64,000 nucleotides of DNA from Phenylobacterium sp. LH3H17 (GCF_024298925.1 NZ_CP101283.1:2113001-2177000); one strand, 5' to 3'. Counted from the stretch's first letter, positions 18,629 through 28,831 are shown. Translations and numbers: made by a program. Notes: generated by a model not told the origin, from the sequence alone.

Positions 18629-19809
18629 CCTTGCCGCGGCGTGTCAGCGTGTTGGGCTCCACCGGCTCGGTCGGGGTCTCGACCCTTGACCTGTTCGACA
18701 AGGCCGGGGCCGAGGTCGAATTCGTCGCCCTGACCGCAGGGCGCAACGTCGAACGCCTGGCGCAACAGGCCCTGCGGTGGCGCCCGAAACTGGCGGTGAT
18801 CGAGGATGAGACCCGGCTCGGAGAATTGCGCGAGCGGTTGAAGGGCTCGGGAATCGAGGCCGCCGCCGGCGCCAGCGCCGTGGCCGAGGCCGCTGCCGCC
18901 GACGCCCAGTGGGTCATGTCGGCGATCGTGGGGTTCGCTGGCCTGCCGCCGACCCTCTCGGCGGCCAAGGCGGGGGCGGTCGTGGCCCTGGCCAACAAGG
19001 AGAGCCTGGTCTGCGCGGGCCCGTCGCTGCTGCGTACCGCCAAGCTGGCGGGCGGGGCGGTGATCCCGGTCGACTCCGAGCACTCGGCGATCTTCCAGGT
19101 GCTGGACCCGATGAACGCCCAGCACGTGACGCGGTTGATCCTCACCGCCTCGGGTGGCCCGTTCCTCTCCTGGTCGATCGGCCAAATGGAGCACGCGACG
19201 CCGGAACAGGCCGTGGCCCACCCGAAGTGGGACATGGGCGTCAAGATATCTGTCGATTCAGCGACCATGATGAACAAGGGCCTCGAGATGATCGAGGCGG
19301 CCTATCTGTTCGCCATGCCGGCGGAGCGGGTCGACGTGTTGATCCACCCGCAATCGATCATCCACAGCCTGGTGGAATACGCCGACGGCTCGACCCTGGC
19401 GCAGCTGGGACCGCCGGATATGCGCACGCCGATCGCCTGCGCCTTCGCCTGGCCCGATCGCCTGCCGTGGCCGGCGCCCAAGCTGGACTTGGCGGCCGCG
19501 GGACAACTAACTTTCGAAGAACCGGACCTGCGCCGTTTTCCCGCCTTGAAGATCGCGAAAGAAGCATTGGCGGCCGGTGGGGCCGCGCCCGCGGTGATGA
19601 ACGCCGCCAACGAGGTCGCAGTGGCCGCCTTCCTTGACCGAAAGATTGGCTTTCTGGATATTGCCGCCACGGTGGCGAGGACCCTGCAACGCGTGGACGG
19701 GCAGGGGCTCATGGCGGGTCTCTCGGGGGACGCCCTGGAGCGGGCCCGGCACATCGATGCGACGGCGCGCCGCGTGGCGGACGACGTCGTGGCCGGTCTG
19801 GGCCGTTGA
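18616..19809 (+). CDS. dxr: 1-deoxy-D-xylulose 5-phosphate reductoisomerase
   Basis: First committed step of the MEP isoprenoid pathway. 397 residues: NADPH-binding [15 protein letters not shown], metal/substrate site [16 protein letters not shown] and [22 protein letters not shown] at 18616 is used, overlapping cdsA by 13 bp; a TTG at 18625 (MTLPRR...) is possible and would give a TTGA overlap. Placed with uppS, so isoprenoid supply and C55-PP synthesis are encoded together. Confidence 0.95.
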   Translation: MGELTLPRRVSVLGSTGSVGVSTLDLFDKAGAEVEFVALTAGRNVERLAQQALRWRPKLAVIEDETRLGELRERLKGSGIEAAAGASAVAEAAAADAQWVMSAIVGFAGLPPTLSAAKAGAVVALANKESLVCAGPSLLRTAKLAGGAVIPVDSEHSAIFQVLDPMNAQHVTRLILTASGGPFLSWSIGQMEHATPEQAVAHPKWDMGVKISVDSATMMNKGLEMIEAAYLFAMPAERVDVLIHPQSIIHSLVEYADGSTLAQLGPPDMRTPIACAFAWPDRLPWPAPKLDLAAAGQLTFEEPDLRRFPALKIAKEALAAGGAAPAVMNAANEVAVAAFLDRKIGFLDIAATVARTLQRVDGQGLMAGLSGDALERARHIDATARRVADDVVAGLGR

Positions 19810-19832
19810 GGCCTTAGAGGAGCACCGCCGCC

Positions 19833-21050
19833 GTGGTCGATTTCACCCTTACCTCTCTGACCTTCGTAATCTCCTTCCTGCTGGTGCTGGGGCTTGTGGT
19901 GACGATCCACGAGCTGGGGCATTTCCTGGCGGCCAAAAGCTTCGGCGTGGCCATCGACCGGTTCTCCATCGGTTTCGGCAAGGCCCTGGCGGTCTGGAAG
20001 GACAAGTCGGGCGTCGAATGGCGGGTCGGCTGGATCCCGCTCGGCGGCTATGTGCGCTTCTCTGGCGATGAGAACGCCGCCAGCCTGCCCGATCACGAGA
20101 GCCTTGAAAGCCTGCGGCGGGACGTCGAGCGCCGCGAGGGCCCTGGCGCCATCCACCGCTACTTCCACTTCAAGCCGCTGTGGCAGAGGGCCATTGTCGT
20201 GGCCGCCGGCCCCCTCGCCAATTTCCTCCTGGCCATCCTGCTGTTCGCCGGTCTGCTGATGGCCTACGGCGCGCAGGTGCTGCCGGCCAAGGTGGCCAGC
20301 GTCCAGCCGGGCAGCCCGGCGGCGCGTGCGGGCCTCCTGCCGGGCGACCTGGTGGTGGCTGCCGCCGGAACCCGCATCAAGACCTTCGACCAGCTCGCCA
20401 CCATCATCCAGGTCCGCGCCAATGTGCTTACCCCCCTTGTGGTGAACCGTGGCGGCCGAGAACTCACCCTGAACGCCACGCCGGAATGGCAGATCCGCAA
20501 GGATCCGATCTCGGGCGAGCGGAGGGTCGGCGTGTTGGGCTTCGCCCCAGCCCAGAAGGCCAGCGACTTCATCCGCGTCCGCTACAACCCCGTTCAGGCC
20601 GTCGGCGGCGGGGTGGAGCGAACCTGGGACACCCTGGGTACGACCGTCTACTATCTCGGCCGCATGGTGACCGGTCAGGTCTCGGCCGATCAGCTCAGCG
20701 GCCCGCTGGGAATCGCCCGAATCTCTGGGAAAGTGGCCCAGGCCGGCGCTGAAGGCGCCTCGAGTCCCGGCGAAATGTTGCTGGGCAGCGCCGTCAACCT
20801 GCTGCAGCTGGCGGCCTTCGTCTCGGTGAGCATCGGCTTCATGAATCTGTTGCCCGTCCCCGTCTTGGACGGCGGACACCTGCTCTTCTACGCCTACGAG
20901 GCCGTGGCCCGGCGTCCCGTCGCCGCGAATGTCCAGGCCGCGGGCTACCGGGTGGGTCTTGCGCTGTTGCTGGGATTGATGTTGTTCGCCACCTGGAACG
21001 ATCTGCAACAGCTGCGTGTGTTCAAAATCCTCGGCGGCGTCTTCTCCTGA
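19833..21050 (+). CDS. rseP: RIP metalloprotease RseP (MmpA)
   Basis: Site-2 intramembrane zinc protease; 405 residues. HELGH at residues 26-30 in the first helix, PDZ domain around 130-220, and NLLPVPVLDGGHL (third zinc ligand) in a C-terminal helix. GTG start at 19833. The Caulobacter orthologue, MmpA, lies at this position between dxr and bamA and clears the polarity factor PodJ; that role here is by analogy. Confidence 0.95.
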   Translation: MVDFTLTSLTFVISFLLVLGLVVTIHELGHFLAAKSFGVAIDRFSIGFGKALAVWKDKSGVEWRVGWIPLGGYVRFSGDENAASLPDHESLESLRRDVERREGPGAIHRYFHFKPLWQRAIVVAAGPLANFLLAILLFAGLLMAYGAQVLPAKVASVQPGSPAARAGLLPGDLVVAAAGTRIKTFDQLATIIQVRANVLTPLVVNRGGRELTLNATPEWQIRKDPISGERRVGVLGFAPAQKASDFIRVRYNPVQAVGGGVERTWDTLGTTVYYLGRMVTGQVSADQLSGPLGIARISGKVAQAGAEGASSPGEMLLGSAVNLLQLAAFVSVSIGFMNLLPVPVLDGGHLLFYAYEAVARRPVAANVQAAGYRVGLALLLGLMLFATWNDLQQLRVFKILGGVFS

Positions 21051-21079
21051 CCCGCCCTTTTCCGCTAACGGCTTAAACG

Positions 21080-23473
21080 ATGCAAAGAACCCGCGCTCAC
21101 AGCGCCGCGCTCGCCTCCGGACTTGCCCTCTTGATGGGCTCGACCGCGCTTGTCGTCCCGACGCTCGCCGCCGCCCAGGCGGCCCAGCAGGCCGGTGTGG
21201 TCCAGCGGATCATCGTCCGCGGCAACGAGCGGATCGAGCAGTCGACGGTGCTCTCCTACCTGCCGATCCAGCCGGGCGAGACCCTCGATCCGGCCAAGGC
21301 CGACCTGGCGCTGAAGGCCCTGTTCCGAACCGACCTGTTCGCCGACGTGAAGGTCGAGCTGCAGGGCGGCGACATGATCGTCACGGTCGTCGAGAACCCG
21401 ATCATCAACAAGGTGGTGTTCGAGGGCAATTCCGGCCTGAAGGAAGAGAAGCTGCGCGATGAGGTGACGGTGCGCCCGCGCGGCATCTTCACCCGCGCCA
21501 AGGTCCAGCAGGACGTCCAGCGTATCGTCGAGCTCTACCGCCGGTCCGGTCGGATCTCGGCCACCGTCACGCCAAAGATCGTCGAGCTGCCGCAAAAGCG
21601 CGTCGACCTGATCTTCGAGATCGACGAGGGGCCCAAGAGTGGCGTCCTGCGCGTCAACTTCCTGGGCAACAAGGAATTCTCGGACAACGACCTGCGCGAC
21701 GTGGTCGTCACCGAGCAGACCAGCTGGTTCAAGTTCTTCTCGTCGAACGCCAACTACGACCCGGACCGCCTGGAGTACGACAAGGAGCAGCTGCGCAAGC
21801 ACTATCGCAACCGCGGCTTCTACGACTTCCGCGTGATCTCGGCGATCGCCGAACTGGCCCCGGACAAGAACGGCTTTGCGATCACCTACACCCTCGAGGA
21901 GGGCGTCGAGTACCGGTTCGGCAAGATCACCGTCGAGACAGAACTCCAGAAGCTGGACAAGAACGTCCTGCAGCAGCTCGTGCCGATCCGGTCCGGCGAG
22001 ACCTACCAGGACGAACGGATCGAGCAGGCCACCGACGCCTTGACCTTCGCAGCCGGCGCGGCGGGTTTCGCCGCGGTCGACGTGCGTCCGCGTTACACGG
22101 CCAACAAGGAAACCAATACGGTCGACGTGGTCTTCCAGGTCCGCGAGGGGCCGCGGGTCTATGTCGAGCGCATCGACGTCACCGGCAACACCCGCACCCT
22201 GGACTATGTGATCCGGCGCGAGCTGAACCTGGTGGAGGGCGACGCCTACAACCGCGCCCTGGTGGACCGGTCGAAGAACAACATCCGCGCGCTCGGCTTC
22301 TTCAAGGAAGTCGATATCGAGGAGGTTCCGGGTTCGGCGCCCGATCGCACGGGCTTGCAGGTGAAGGTCGAGGAGCAGCCCACGGGCGAGCTGTCGTTCA
22401 GCGCCGGCTATTCGTCGGTCGACCAACTCGTGCTCGACCTGGGCATCACCGAACGGAACTTCCGCGGCCGCGGCCAGAGCGTGCGCGCCCGGGTCTCGGT
22501 CGGTTCGCTGCGCCAGCAGATCGACTTCGGCTTCACCGAGCCGCGCTTCCTCGGACGCGACCTGGGCGCGGGCTTCGATCTCTACGCCTATCGGCTCGAT
22601 TACTCGGAGTTCTCGGCCTACGAGACCAACACCATCGGCAGCAATGTCCGCTTCGCGTTCCCGCTGACGGTCGCCTCCCGGATGTCGACCCGCTACACCC
22701 TGCGCAGCGACGAAGTCGATATCGACAGTTCGCTGTGTACGGCCCAGGTGGTCTCGCTGTCCCTCTGCGCCCAGCGCGGCAAGTTCATCACCTCGCTGGT
22801 GGGCTATACCTATCTCTATGATCGTCGGAACGACCCGATCAATCCGACCCGCGGCTTCCGCTTCGACGTCTCGCAGGACTTCGCCGGAGTCGGCGGCGAC
22901 GTGAATTACATCCGCACCGAGGCGACCGGCGGCTGGTGGCATGGATTCAACAAGGACTTCATCCTCAACGTCTCCGGCTCGGCGGGCTTCATCGCCGGCT
23001 TCAGCGGCGACACGATCCGGATCAACGACCGCTTCTACAAGGGCGGCAACAACTTCCGCGGCTTCGAGACCGCCGGCATCGGGCCGCGCGACACCAACTT
23101 CAGCCGTTCCGACGCCCTCGGCGGCCGGGCCTACGCAATCGGCACGGTGGAGCTGGCCATACCCACTGGCCTGCCCGAGCAGTACGGCATCAAGGCCGGG
23201 CTGTTCGCCGATTTCGGCACGCTGGGCCTGCTGGACGACGCCGACAAGAACTACCAGCCGGGCGCCATCAACCCGGTCACCAACCTGCCGTACCCGCCAG
23301 GAACGCGCGACCCGGCGATCGTCGATGACCTGTCGCTGCGCGCCTCGGCCGGTCTTTCGGTCCACTGGCGGTCCCCGATGGGACCAATTCGTTTCGACTT
23401 CAGCCAAGTTTTGGCCAAAGAGAACTACGACAAGACCGAAACCTTCCGGTTTTCCACCTCAACCAGGTTCTAA
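21080..23473 (+). CDS. bamA: Outer membrane protein assembly factor BamA
   Basis: Omp85 core of the BAM complex that inserts beta-barrel proteins. 797 residues: signal peptide (about 1-34, ending ...LAAAQAAQQA), five POTRA domains (first begins IIVRGNERIEQSTVLSYLPI), then the 16-strand barrel with the loop-6 motif NFRGFE (VRGF-type), GGRAY and a C-terminal aromatic F residue, the BAM recognition signal. Same order rseP-bamA-skp-lpxD as in most proteobacteria. Confidence 0.97.
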   Translation: MQRTRAHSAALASGLALLMGSTALVVPTLAAAQAAQQAGVVQRIIVRGNERIEQSTVLSYLPIQPGETLDPAKADLALKALFRTDLFADVKVELQGGDMIVTVVENPIINKVVFEGNSGLKEEKLRDEVTVRPRGIFTRAKVQQDVQRIVELYRRSGRISATVTPKIVELPQKRVDLIFEIDEGPKSGVLRVNFLGNKEFSDNDLRDVVVTEQTSWFKFFSSNANYDPDRLEYDKEQLRKHYRNRGFYDFRVISAIAELAPDKNGFAITYTLEEGVEYRFGKITVETELQKLDKNVLQQLVPIRSGETYQDERIEQATDALTFAAGAAGFAAVDVRPRYTANKETNTVDVVFQVREGPRVYVERIDVTGNTRTLDYVIRRELNLVEGDAYNRALVDRSKNNIRALGFFKEVDIEEVPGSAPDRTGLQVKVEEQPTGELSFSAGYSSVDQLVLDLGITERNFRGRGQSVRARVSVGSLRQQIDFGFTEPRFLGRDLGAGFDLYAYRLDYSEFSAYETNTIGSNVRFAFPLTVASRMSTRYTLRSDEVDIDSSLCTAQVVSLSLCAQRGKFITSLVGYTYLYDRRNDPINPTRGFRFDVSQDFAGVGGDVNYIRTEATGGWWHGFNKDFILNVSGSAGFIAGFSGDTIRINDRFYKGGNNFRGFETAGIGPRDTNFSRSDALGGRAYAIGTVELAIPTGLPEQYGIKAGLFADFGTLGLLDDADKNYQPGAINPVTNLPYPPGTRDPAIVDDLSLRASAGLSVHWRSPMGPIRFDFSQVLAKENYDKTETFRFSTSTRF

Positions 23474-23481
23474 TTCCACTC

Positions 23482-24135
23482 ATGACGATCAAAGCCCTCG
23501 TCGCGGCGACCTGTGTCGCCGCCATCGCCGCGTCCGCATCCAGCGCCGCATTCGCCCAGGCAGCCGCTCCGGCGCCTGCCGCCGCGGCCGCGGCTGCGGT
23601 CACCCACGGACCGGCGCTCCCGGGCCACTGCATCATCTCGCTCGAAGGGTCCATCGGCTCCTCGACCGTGGGCAAGTACGTCCAGACCCGCCTGCAGCAG
23701 ATCGCCACCCAGGTTCAGGCCGAGCTGAAGGCCGAGGACACCGCCATCCAGAACGAAGCCAAGACCCTGGAAGGCCAGCGCGCCACCCTCGACCAGAATA
23801 CGTTCGAAACCCGCGCCTCGGCCCTGCAGGTCAAGGCCAACGCCTTCCAGCGCAAGGCTCAACTGCGCGAGCGCGAGCTGCAGGCCACCCAGCAAAAGGC
23901 CCTTGGCCGCGTCGGCCAGGAGCTGGACCCGATCATCCGCCAGGTCTACCAGCAGCGCCAATGCAGCCTGCTGCTGACCCGCGACGCCGTGGTCATCGCC
24001 AACCCGGCCATGGACATCTCCGGTCCGGTGGTGACGGCGCTCAACGCCAAGATCACCCAGTTCAACTTCGACCGCGAGCGCCTGGACCAGGCGGCGGCTG
24101 GCGCGCAAACTCCGGCCACGCCGCCCCGCCGGTAG
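23482..24135 (+). CDS. Periplasmic chaperone Skp/OmpH family
   Basis: 217 residues: signal peptide about 1-29 (Ala-rich, ...SAAFAQA), then an OmpH domain with long heptad-rich helices (about 75-150: RLQQIATQVQAELKAEDTAI and following) expected to form the tentacles of the Skp trimer that carries unfolded outer-membrane proteins to BAM. C-terminal tail is Ala/Pro-rich. Starts 8 bp after the bamA stop. Confidence 0.88.
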   Translation: MTIKALVAATCVAAIAASASSAAFAQAAAPAPAAAAAAAVTHGPALPGHCIISLEGSIGSSTVGKYVQTRLQQIATQVQAELKAEDTAIQNEAKTLEGQRATLDQNTFETRASALQVKANAFQRKAQLRERELQATQQKALGRVGQELDPIIRQVYQQRQCSLLLTRDAVVIANPAMDISGPVVTALNAKITQFNFDRERLDQAAAGAQTPATPPRR

Positions 24136-24175
24136 GCCGACTCGCGCTAGACCCGGGTCGAGCCGAAGGATTTCG

Positions 24176-25195
24176 ATGCCCGATCCGCGTTTCTTTGAAG
24201 ACCTTGGACCCGTCACCCTGGCCGAACTGGCCGAGGTGACGGGCGCCAAGCTGGCTGACGCCGCGGAGGGCGAACGCTCGGTCCGCGCCGTGGCGGTCCT
24301 GGCGCAGGCCCAGCCGGACACGGTCACCTTCCTCACCGACCGCAAATATGCCGAGGCCCTGGCCCAGAGCCGGCCGATCGGTGTCTTCGTGTCCGCCGGC
24401 AACGCGGACCTGGTTCCCGAGGGGTGCGCCGCCCTTATCACCGCGATGCCGCACGCCGCCTACGCCGCGGCCGCCAACCGCCTGCATCGTCCGCGTCGCC
24501 ACACCGGGGCGGAGGCCGTGTCGCGCGAGGCCATGCTGGAGGACGGGTTGACCCTGTCCCCCGGCGTGGTGATCGGGCCGGGCGCACGCGTCGGTCGGGG
24601 AACCGTGATCGGCGCCAATGCGGTGATCGGCCCTGGCGTGGCCATCGGCCGAGACTGCGTCATTGGCGCAAACGCCAGCATCGGCTTCGCCCTGCTGGGC
24701 GACCGGGTGAGCATCCTGGCCGGAGCCCGGATCGGCGAGCCTGGCTTCGGCGCCACGGGCGCGGCGCAGGGCGTCATCGACGTGCCCCAGCTTGGACGCG
24801 TGATCCTGCAGGACGGCGTTACAATCGGCGCCAATAGTTGCGTTGACCGCGGGGCTTTTGAAGACACCGTGGTGGGCGAGAACACCAAGATCGACAACCT
24901 GGTGCATATCGCACACAACGTACGCGTGGGACGAAACTGCGTGATGGCGGCCTATACGGGCATCTCCGGCAGCGTCACGATCGGCGACGGCGTCGCCTTC
25001 GGCGGCCGGGCAGGGGTGGCGGACCACATCAGCATCGGCGACCGCGCGCAGATCGCAGCGGCCGCGGGCCTGTTCCGCAACGTGCCGGCGGGCGAGACCT
25101 GGGGCGGGGTTCCGGCCCAGCCCATTCGGAAATGGATGCGCGAAGTCGCCTGGCTCTCGAAGTCGGCGGGCGTTCGCAAAGGATCGGACAAATGA
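24176..25195 (+). CDS. lpxD: UDP-3-O-(3-hydroxyacyl)glucosamine N-acyltransferase
   Basis: Third step of lipid A synthesis. 339 residues: N-terminal uridine-binding domain (FLTDRKYAEAL), then left-handed beta-helix hexapeptide repeats from about 115 (VIGPGARVGRGTVIGANAVI), catalytic His in NLVHIAHNVRVGRNC, and the C-terminal helix GVPAQPIRKWMREVAWL. Its stop overlaps the fabZ ATG (ATGA). Confidence 0.96.
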   Translation: MPDPRFFEDLGPVTLAELAEVTGAKLADAAEGERSVRAVAVLAQAQPDTVTFLTDRKYAEALAQSRPIGVFVSAGNADLVPEGCAALITAMPHAAYAAAANRLHRPRRHTGAEAVSREAMLEDGLTLSPGVVIGPGARVGRGTVIGANAVIGPGVAIGRDCVIGANASIGFALLGDRVSILAGARIGEPGFGATGAAQGVIDVPQLGRVILQDGVTIGANSCVDRGAFEDTVVGENTKIDNLVHIAHNVRVGRNCVMAAYTGISGSVTIGDGVAFGGRAGVADHISIGDRAQIAAAAGLFRNVPAGETWGGVPAQPIRKWMREVAWLSKSAGVRKGSDK

Positions 25196-25662
25196 GCGAG
25201 GCCCCCGTCGTCGAGGCGCAGACCTCCATCGACATCTCCGAGATCCTGTTACGCATCCCGCATCGCTATCCGTTCCTGCTGGTCGACCGGGCGGAGGAAT
25301 ATCGTCAGAGCGAATCCATCGTCGGCATCAAGTGCGTGACGATCAATGAGCCGTTCTTCCAGGGACACTTCCCGGACTACGCGGTCATGCCCGGCGTGCT
25401 GATCGTCGAGGCCATGGCCCAGACCGGCGCGGTGCTGATGTCGAAGTCGCTGAACGTCGACCGGGCAGGCAAGACCATCCTGTTCACATCCCTCGACAAT
25501 TGCCGCTTCCGCCACCCGGTGCGGCCCGGCGACGTGCTGCGCATGAATGTTCGCGTGGTTCGCGCGCGCGGTGGCCTGTTCAAATTCGAAGGCAAGGCCC
25601 TGGTGGGCGACAAGACGGCGGCCGAGGCGGAGTTCGCGGCCATGCTGGTGGAGACCCCGTGA
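25192..25662 (+). CDS. fabZ: 3-hydroxyacyl-[acyl-carrier-protein] dehydratase
   Basis: Dehydrates 3-hydroxyacyl-ACP in fatty acid elongation and competes with LpxA/LpxD for that substrate. 156 residues, hot-dog fold. [12 protein letters not shown], catalytic His in [20 protein letters not shown] and Glu in the following helix. ATG at 25192 in an ATGA overlap with lpxD; a longer in-frame start at 25132 lies inside lpxD and is rejected. Confidence 0.96.
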   Translation: MSEAPVVEAQTSIDISEILLRIPHRYPFLLVDRAEEYRQSESIVGIKCVTINEPFFQGHFPDYAVMPGVLIVEAMAQTGAVLMSKSLNVDRAGKTILFTSLDNCRFRHPVRPGDVLRMNVRVVRARGGLFKFEGKALVGDKTAAEAEFAAMLVETP

Positions 25663-26456
25663 GCATCGAAGTCCATCCCACGGCCATCGTCGACGCCAAG
25701 GCCGAGCTCGCCGACGGCGTTTCCGTCGGGCCCTTCAGCATCGTCGGTCCGAACGTCCGGCTGGGCGCGGGCACCAAGCTGCTCTCCCATGTGGTGATCG
25801 ACGGCCATACCGAGCTGGGCGCCGACAACGTGGTCCATCCCTTCGCCGTTCTGGGCGGTCCGCCGCAGCACACGGCCTATCAGGGCGAGCCCACCCGGCT
25901 GGTCATCGGCGACCGCAATCTGATCCGCGAGCACGCCACGATGAACACCGGCACGGTGGGCGGCGGCGGCCTGACCCAGGTCGGGTCCGACGGCCTCTAT
26001 ATGATCGAATGCCACGTCGGCCACGACTGCATGGTCGGGGACAATGTGATCCTCACCAAGCAGGCGACCCTGGGCGGCCACTGCGAGATCGGCGACTTCG
26101 TGATCATCGGCGGGCTGGCGGCGGTGCACCAACGCATCCGTGTCGGGCGCCATGCCATGATCGGTGGCCTCGCGGCCGTGGTGAAGGACGTGATCCCCTA
26201 CGGCTCGGTCTGGGGCAACCACGCCCACCTGGAGGGGCTGAACCTGCTCGGCCTCAAGCGCCGGGGCTTCAGCCGCGAGACGATCAACACCATGCGCGCG
26301 GCCTACCGGCTGCTGTTCGCTGACGAGGGCACCTTCCAGGAGCGCCTGGACGATACGGTGGAGACCTATTCCGACTGCCCCGAGGTGATGGAGATCATCG
26401 ACTTCATCCGCGCCGACGCCAGCCGCCCCCTGTGCTTGCCCGAGCGCGAGGTCTAG
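25659..26456 (+). CDS. lpxA: UDP-N-acetylglucosamine acyltransferase
   Basis: First acylation of UDP-GlcNAc in lipid A synthesis. 265 residues: hexapeptide beta-helix at 1-190, [10 protein letters not shown], catalytic His in [15 protein letters not shown], and a C-terminal helical domain beginning about [15 protein letters not shown] start at 25659 overlaps the fabZ stop (GTGA), which fits the family N terminus [10 protein letters not shown]. Confidence 0.96.
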   Translation: MSIEVHPTAIVDAKAELADGVSVGPFSIVGPNVRLGAGTKLLSHVVIDGHTELGADNVVHPFAVLGGPPQHTAYQGEPTRLVIGDRNLIREHATMNTGTVGGGGLTQVGSDGLYMIECHVGHDCMVGDNVILTKQATLGGHCEIGDFVIIGGLAAVHQRIRVGRHAMIGGLAAVVKDVIPYGSVWGNHAHLEGLNLLGLKRRGFSRETINTMRAAYRLLFADEGTFQERLDDTVETYSDCPEVMEIIDFIRADASRPLCLPEREV

Positions 26457-26466
26457 GCTGACGCCT

Positions 26467-27309
26467 ATGCAGAAACTTGGATTGATCGCCGGCGGCGGGA
26501 CCCTCCCGGTCGAGATCGCCGAACACTGCGAGCAGGCGGGTCGGCCCTTCTTCATTGTGCGGCTGAAGGGCTTCGCCGGCTCGGAGATCGCGCGGTTCCC
26601 GGGCGCCGATATCGGCATCGCCGAGCTGGGCAAGTGCTTCAAGGCGCTGAAGCGCGCCGGTTGCCGCGCCGTGACCCTGGTCGGCAATGTCGACCGGCCG
26701 GATTTCAAGTCGCTGACCCCCGACCTGCGGGGTCTGATGGCCCTCCCATCGGTGATCGCAGCCGCGCGCAGGGGGGATGACGCCTTGCTGCGCGCCCTGG
26801 TCGGCGAGTTCGAGAAAGAGGGCTTCGCCGTCGAGGGCGCTCATGAGGTCATGGGTGACCTGACCCTGCCTGCCGGGCCGCTGGGCGAGATAGCCCCCAG
26901 CGCCGATCAGATGGTCGACGTGCAGCGCGGCCTCCACGTGGCCCGCGAGATCGGCCGCCTGGACGTCGGGCAGGGGGCGGTGGTCTGCGACGGCCTGGTG
27001 CTGGCCGTGGAGGCCCAGGAGGGCACCGACGCGATGCTGGGCCGGGTGGCCAAGCTGCCGCCGGCCATCCGCGGCACGCCCGACAGGCCGCGTGGGGTCC
27101 TGGCCAAGGCTCCCAAGCCCATCCAGGAGACCCGCATCGACCTGCCCACCATCGGCCTCAACACGATCAGACGGGCCGCCGAGGCGGGACTGGCGGGCAT
27201 AGCGGGCGAGACCGGCCGGCTGCTGGTGCTGGACCGCGAGGCCGTGATCGAGATGGCCGACGAGCTTGGCCTGTTCATCGTCGGCGTGGAGCCTCCGGGC
27301 GCGCCGTGA
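26467..27309 (+). CDS. lpxI: UDP-2,3-diacylglucosamine diphosphatase LpxI
   Basis: Hydrolyses UDP-2,3-diacyl-GlcN to lipid X, the job done by LpxH in enteric bacteria. 280 residues; N-terminal GLIAGGGTLPVEIAEHC and C-terminal DUF1009 domain with VCDGLVLAVEAQEGTDAML (conserved EAQEGTD) and KAPKPIQETRIDLPTIG. Lies between lpxA and lpxB, replacing lpxH in this gene cluster, as typical of Alphaproteobacteria. The TGA overlaps the lpxB GTG. Confidence 0.94.
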   Translation: MQKLGLIAGGGTLPVEIAEHCEQAGRPFFIVRLKGFAGSEIARFPGADIGIAELGKCFKALKRAGCRAVTLVGNVDRPDFKSLTPDLRGLMALPSVIAAARRGDDALLRALVGEFEKEGFAVEGAHEVMGDLTLPAGPLGEIAPSADQMVDVQRGLHVAREIGRLDVGQGAVVCDGLVLAVEAQEGTDAMLGRVAKLPPAIRGTPDRPRGVLAKAPKPIQETRIDLPTIGLNTIRRAAEAGLAGIAGETGRLLVLDREAVIEMADELGLFIVGVEPPGAP

Positions 27310-28472
27310 CCCAGCCCCTCTGCGTCATGCTGGTGGCCGCCGAGGCCTCCGGAGACGACCGCGGGGCGGGCCTGGCCCAGGCGCTGCGCGAGAGGTTGGA
27401 CGGCGACGTCCGCTTCGTCGGGGTCGGCGGCTCGAAGATGGCGGCGCAGGGGGTCGAGAGCCCCTTCGACATCTCGCAACTCTCGATCCTGGGCCTGCTG
27501 GAAGGCCTGTTGGCCTACCGCAAGGTGGTCGCGCGGGTGGCCGACACCGTGGCCCTGGCGGAGCGCGAGCGGCCCGACGTGGTGGTGTTGATCGATTCCT
27601 GGGGCTTCACCGTGAGGGTGGCCCAGCAACTGCGGAAGCGCCGGCCTGACCTGCCGCTGGTGAAATATGTCGGACCCCAGGTCTGGGCCACCCGCCCTGG
27701 ACGGGCCAAGACCCTGGCCGCCAGGGTCGACCACCTGCTCTCAATCCACAAATTCGATGCGCCCTATTTCGAGGCCGAGGGCCTGCCGGTCACCTTCGTC
27801 GGCAATTCCGCGCTGAGTGTCGACTTTAGCCACGCCGACGGGGCGCGGCTGCGCGACGACCTGGGCATTGCGCCCGACGCGCCGGTCCTGCTGGTCGTGC
27901 CTGGCAGCCGACCCAGCGAGATCGCCCGGGTCCTGCCGCCCTTCGCCGAGGCCGTGGCGCTGCTGAAGGCGGAGCGTCCCGAACTGGAGGTGGTGATTCC
28001 CGCCGCGTCCACGGTCGCCGAGGCCGTGAAGGCCCAGGCCGGCGGCTGGGCGCATGTGGTGGAGGGCGACGCCGCCAAGCTGGACGCCATGAAGGCCGCC
28101 ACGGTGGCGTTGGCCTGTTCCGGCACCGTGACCACGGAACTGGCCCTGGCGGGGGTGCCGATGGTGGTGGCCTACCGGCTGGGCAACTTCACCCACTTCG
28201 TGCTGAAGCGGCTGCTGCGCTCGCCCTGGATCACCCTGTTCAACATCGCCGCCCAGGACTTCGTCGCGCCGGAGTTCGTGCAGGACGACTGCAACGGGCC
28301 GGCCCTTGCCGCCGCTGTGGGCGAGCGGCTGGACTTCCCAGGCATGCGCTACGCCCAGATCGAGGCTCAGCATGAGGCCTTGGCCAAGATGGGACGTGAC
28401 GGCCCCGATCCCTCAGAGGCCGCCGCCGACGCCGTGCTCAAACTGCTCGCCGATCGACGCGCCCGGCCTTAG
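27306..28472 (+). CDS. lpxB: Lipid-A-disaccharide synthase
   Basis: Joins lipid X and UDP-diacyl-GlcN to the lipid A disaccharide; peripheral inner-membrane GT19 enzyme. 388 residues. VAAEASGDDRGAGLAQAL at the N terminus, LSILGLLEGLLAYRKV, VKYVGPQVWATRPGRAK, VPGSRPSEIARVLP and the donor-site SGTVTTELALAGVPMVVAYR are all present. GTG start overlapping lpxI by 4 bp. Its last 60 bp overlap, antisense, the 3' end of the gene at 28413-28787. Confidence 0.96.
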   Translation: MTQPLCVMLVAAEASGDDRGAGLAQALRERLDGDVRFVGVGGSKMAAQGVESPFDISQLSILGLLEGLLAYRKVVARVADTVALAERERPDVVVLIDSWGFTVRVAQQLRKRRPDLPLVKYVGPQVWATRPGRAKTLAARVDHLLSIHKFDAPYFEAEGLPVTFVGNSALSVDFSHADGARLRDDLGIAPDAPVLLVVPGSRPSEIARVLPPFAEAVALLKAERPELEVVIPAASTVAEAVKAQAGGWAHVVEGDAAKLDAMKAATVALACSGTVTTELALAGVPMVVAYRLGNFTHFVLKRLLRSPWITLFNIAAQDFVAPEFVQDDCNGPALAAAVGERLDFPGMRYAQIEAQHEALAKMGRDGPDPSEAAADAVLKLLADRRARP

Positions 28473-28787
28473 GCGCGCCGCCTCGAGGATCGGGATATAG
28501 GTCTCGACCGGTCCCGCCGCGGCGGCGTTATGCACCTCAAGCACCCGTGCCTCGAGCCGACCGAGGCCCGCCCGCTCGCAGGCGGGGTCGTAGCGGTCGC
28601 GCCGATAGGCCTCGAACTGCGCTTCGGATTCCCACAGCTCGACGCTGCAGGCGCCCTGCTTGTCGAAGCCCACGAAGTGCAGCAGGGCGCCGTCCGGCGG
28701 GGCGGTTTCCCAGCCTATGGCGTCCTTGATGTCGTCGTAGTTCTGCTTGGTGGCGGCGTTTACCAGGTAGACGGCCATGATCGTCAT
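28413..28787 (-). CDS. Hypothetical protein (124 aa), 3' end antisense to lpxB
   Basis: Not recognised beyond a ferredoxin-like appearance (MTIMAVYLVNAATKQNYDDI ... WESEAQFEAYRRDRY), which recalls small antibiotic-biosynthesis-monooxygenase-type domains; that link is a guess. Start ATG 28787 has GGAG 6 bp upstream; ATG 28799 and 28778 are alternatives. The last 20 residues are encoded opposite the lpxB C terminus. A candidate promoter lies at 28832-28859. Confidence 0.65.
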   Translation of the reverse strand: MTIMAVYLVNAATKQNYDDIKDAIGWETAPPDGALLHFVGFDKQGACSVELWESEAQFEAYRRDRYDPACERAGLGRLEARVLEVHNAAAAGPVETYIPILEAARLRPGASIGEQFEHGVGGGL

Positions 28788-28831
28788 GACGCGCTCCATA
28801 TGATGACCCGGACCGCCCGGCCCGGGTCTCC

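Noticed and set aside
21065..23407. 780-codon open frame on the - strand opposite bamA
   Set aside because: Shadow frame of a GC-rich gene; Gly/Asp/Arg-rich product without family motifs, and bamA on the + strand is certain.
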